64,000 nt of DNA from Microplitis mediator (Eukaryota > Arthropoda > Insecta > Hymenoptera > Braconidae): contig NC_079972.1 in the NCBI RefSeq assembly GCF_029852145.1, forward strand, positions 10,228,986 through 10,292,985, in the 5' to 3' direction. Every line of letters begins with the position of its first letter. The stretch's first letter is position 1. A program made the position numbers and the translations under genes. The notes below the pieces were generated by a model. It made no database searches and was not told the DNA's origin. It was given only the letters and a program-made list of their open reading frames with translations. Shown in pieces: positions 63,059 through 64,000 of this stretch.

Positions 63059-64000
63059 TAATATAATATAGATATATTATATATATATTCTTATTTATCA
63101 GGATCTATTAAAAGTAATAAAAGTATAATTTAAATAATTTGTATATCCATTGAAAAAAAAAATAATTAAGTAAAGTCGAATTTTTAATAATTTTTTCATC
63201 GATTTATAATAATACTAATATATAAATATATACGATTAATAATTATTTAAAACTAATTTATCAAAAGTAAATGTGATCGGAGCTTTTTTAATCTTGTTTA
63301 CGGATTGTATAGATGAAGGCTCGTAAAAAAAGTATAATTAATTAGTTAATCGATTAATTAATTAAAATATGAATTAAATAATTCAGTTAATTAATAAATA
63401 TATATGTAAATTTGGCTACTGACGCGACAACCAATCACATCTTTAATAAGATATTGACGTTATTAATAATAAAATAAAAATAAAAAATGTTGTTGATGTT
63501 AATCGAATTATTAAAAAATAAATATAAAATATAAAAAACTTAGGTAAGAGATGGACAAAAAAAACTTTTTAATTCGCGGAATTACGAAAAATTGTTTTTA
63601 ATTAGAGGTAGATAATTACCTAGTTAGGTACTCGATTTCCGAAATAATTAATTATTAATTTTTTTTTTATTTATATTTGGGAATTGAATTATAATTATTA
63701 TTTATGAGTCAGTGATCAATATTTCCAGTTTGCTAGATAAATAAAATTATTAAGTCGCGTTACATTTATTATATAATAATAATTAATGAAGTATTTAGTT
63801 GGGTATTAATATTTTATACGAAACAAATATACGTATTTATATTTATTCCGAATTATCTCCAGTGCAATTTTACATTTAAAATTAATTATTCATTAAATCA
63901 TGTTGAAAGTAGACGATAATTATTATTATTATTAATAAATTCAATCAGACTTTTTTATTTATTCAAACCTATATATATAATGTATAATTATTTATGAATG
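63059..64000. other. Intergenic DNA, nothing recognised
   Basis: Extremely AT-rich; no reading frame, RNA gene or element supported. Confidence 0.5.

Noticed and set aside
1..64000. Transposase or reverse transcriptase genes that would drive the elements
   Set aside because: No frame shows catalytic motifs or reaches a plausible length, so all elements appear non-autonomous.
60258..64000. A second gene downstream of the receptor
   Set aside because: Only short, low-complexity frames; no exon-like conserved sequence recognised.

Overview
This window is AT-rich animal DNA and almost certainly comes from an insect. It holds one recognisable protein-coding gene, on the + strand: most of a nicotinic acetylcholine receptor alpha subunit of the insect alpha5/alpha6/alpha7 group, best matched to alpha7. 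The sequence resembles hymenopteran alpha7 proteins, so I lean towards a wasp-type genome, but I cannot name the species.

Ten coding exons with clean GT-AG borders and a continuous frame run from 17016 to 60017 (1488 coding bases, 495 residues visible). They encode most of the extracellular ligand-binding domain (loops D, A, E, B, C and the Cys-loop), M1, M2, M3, a long His-rich cytoplasmic loop, M4 and the C-terminus. The signal peptide and roughly the first 60 residues are missing. I found no exon for them in 1-17015, which I read as upstream intron. The stop codon is followed by 79 further in-frame sense codons containing a CAT-rich His run.

The rest is intron and 3' flank packed with short non-autonomous inverted-repeat elements (MITE and foldback type) and microsatellites. 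No transposase or reverse transcriptase reading frame is visible. Many elements sit between TA dinucleotides and start CACTG, CACGG, CTCT or TAGGGG. Others look Mutator-like (11-bp target duplication), piggyBac-like (TTAA) or pogo-like. Several lie inside one another, and the deepest nest (44893-46570) has at least four levels. In some cases a second copy of the host element shows the empty site.

Layout: 1-17015 upstream intron with elements at 2.2, 5.5, 8.9, 10.3, 12.9 and 14.6 kb. 17.0-29.5 kb exon 1 and intron 1. 29.5-39.3 kb exon 2 and intron 2. 39.3-50.1 kb exons 3-8, with introns shrinking to 92 bases. 50.1-59.8 kb His-rich exon 9 and flanking introns. 59.85-60.02 kb last exon. 60.0-64.0 kb 3' region. 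The window therefore shows one neuronal ion-channel gene whose size is mostly due to accumulated small transposons. I did not find a separate multi-gene system.
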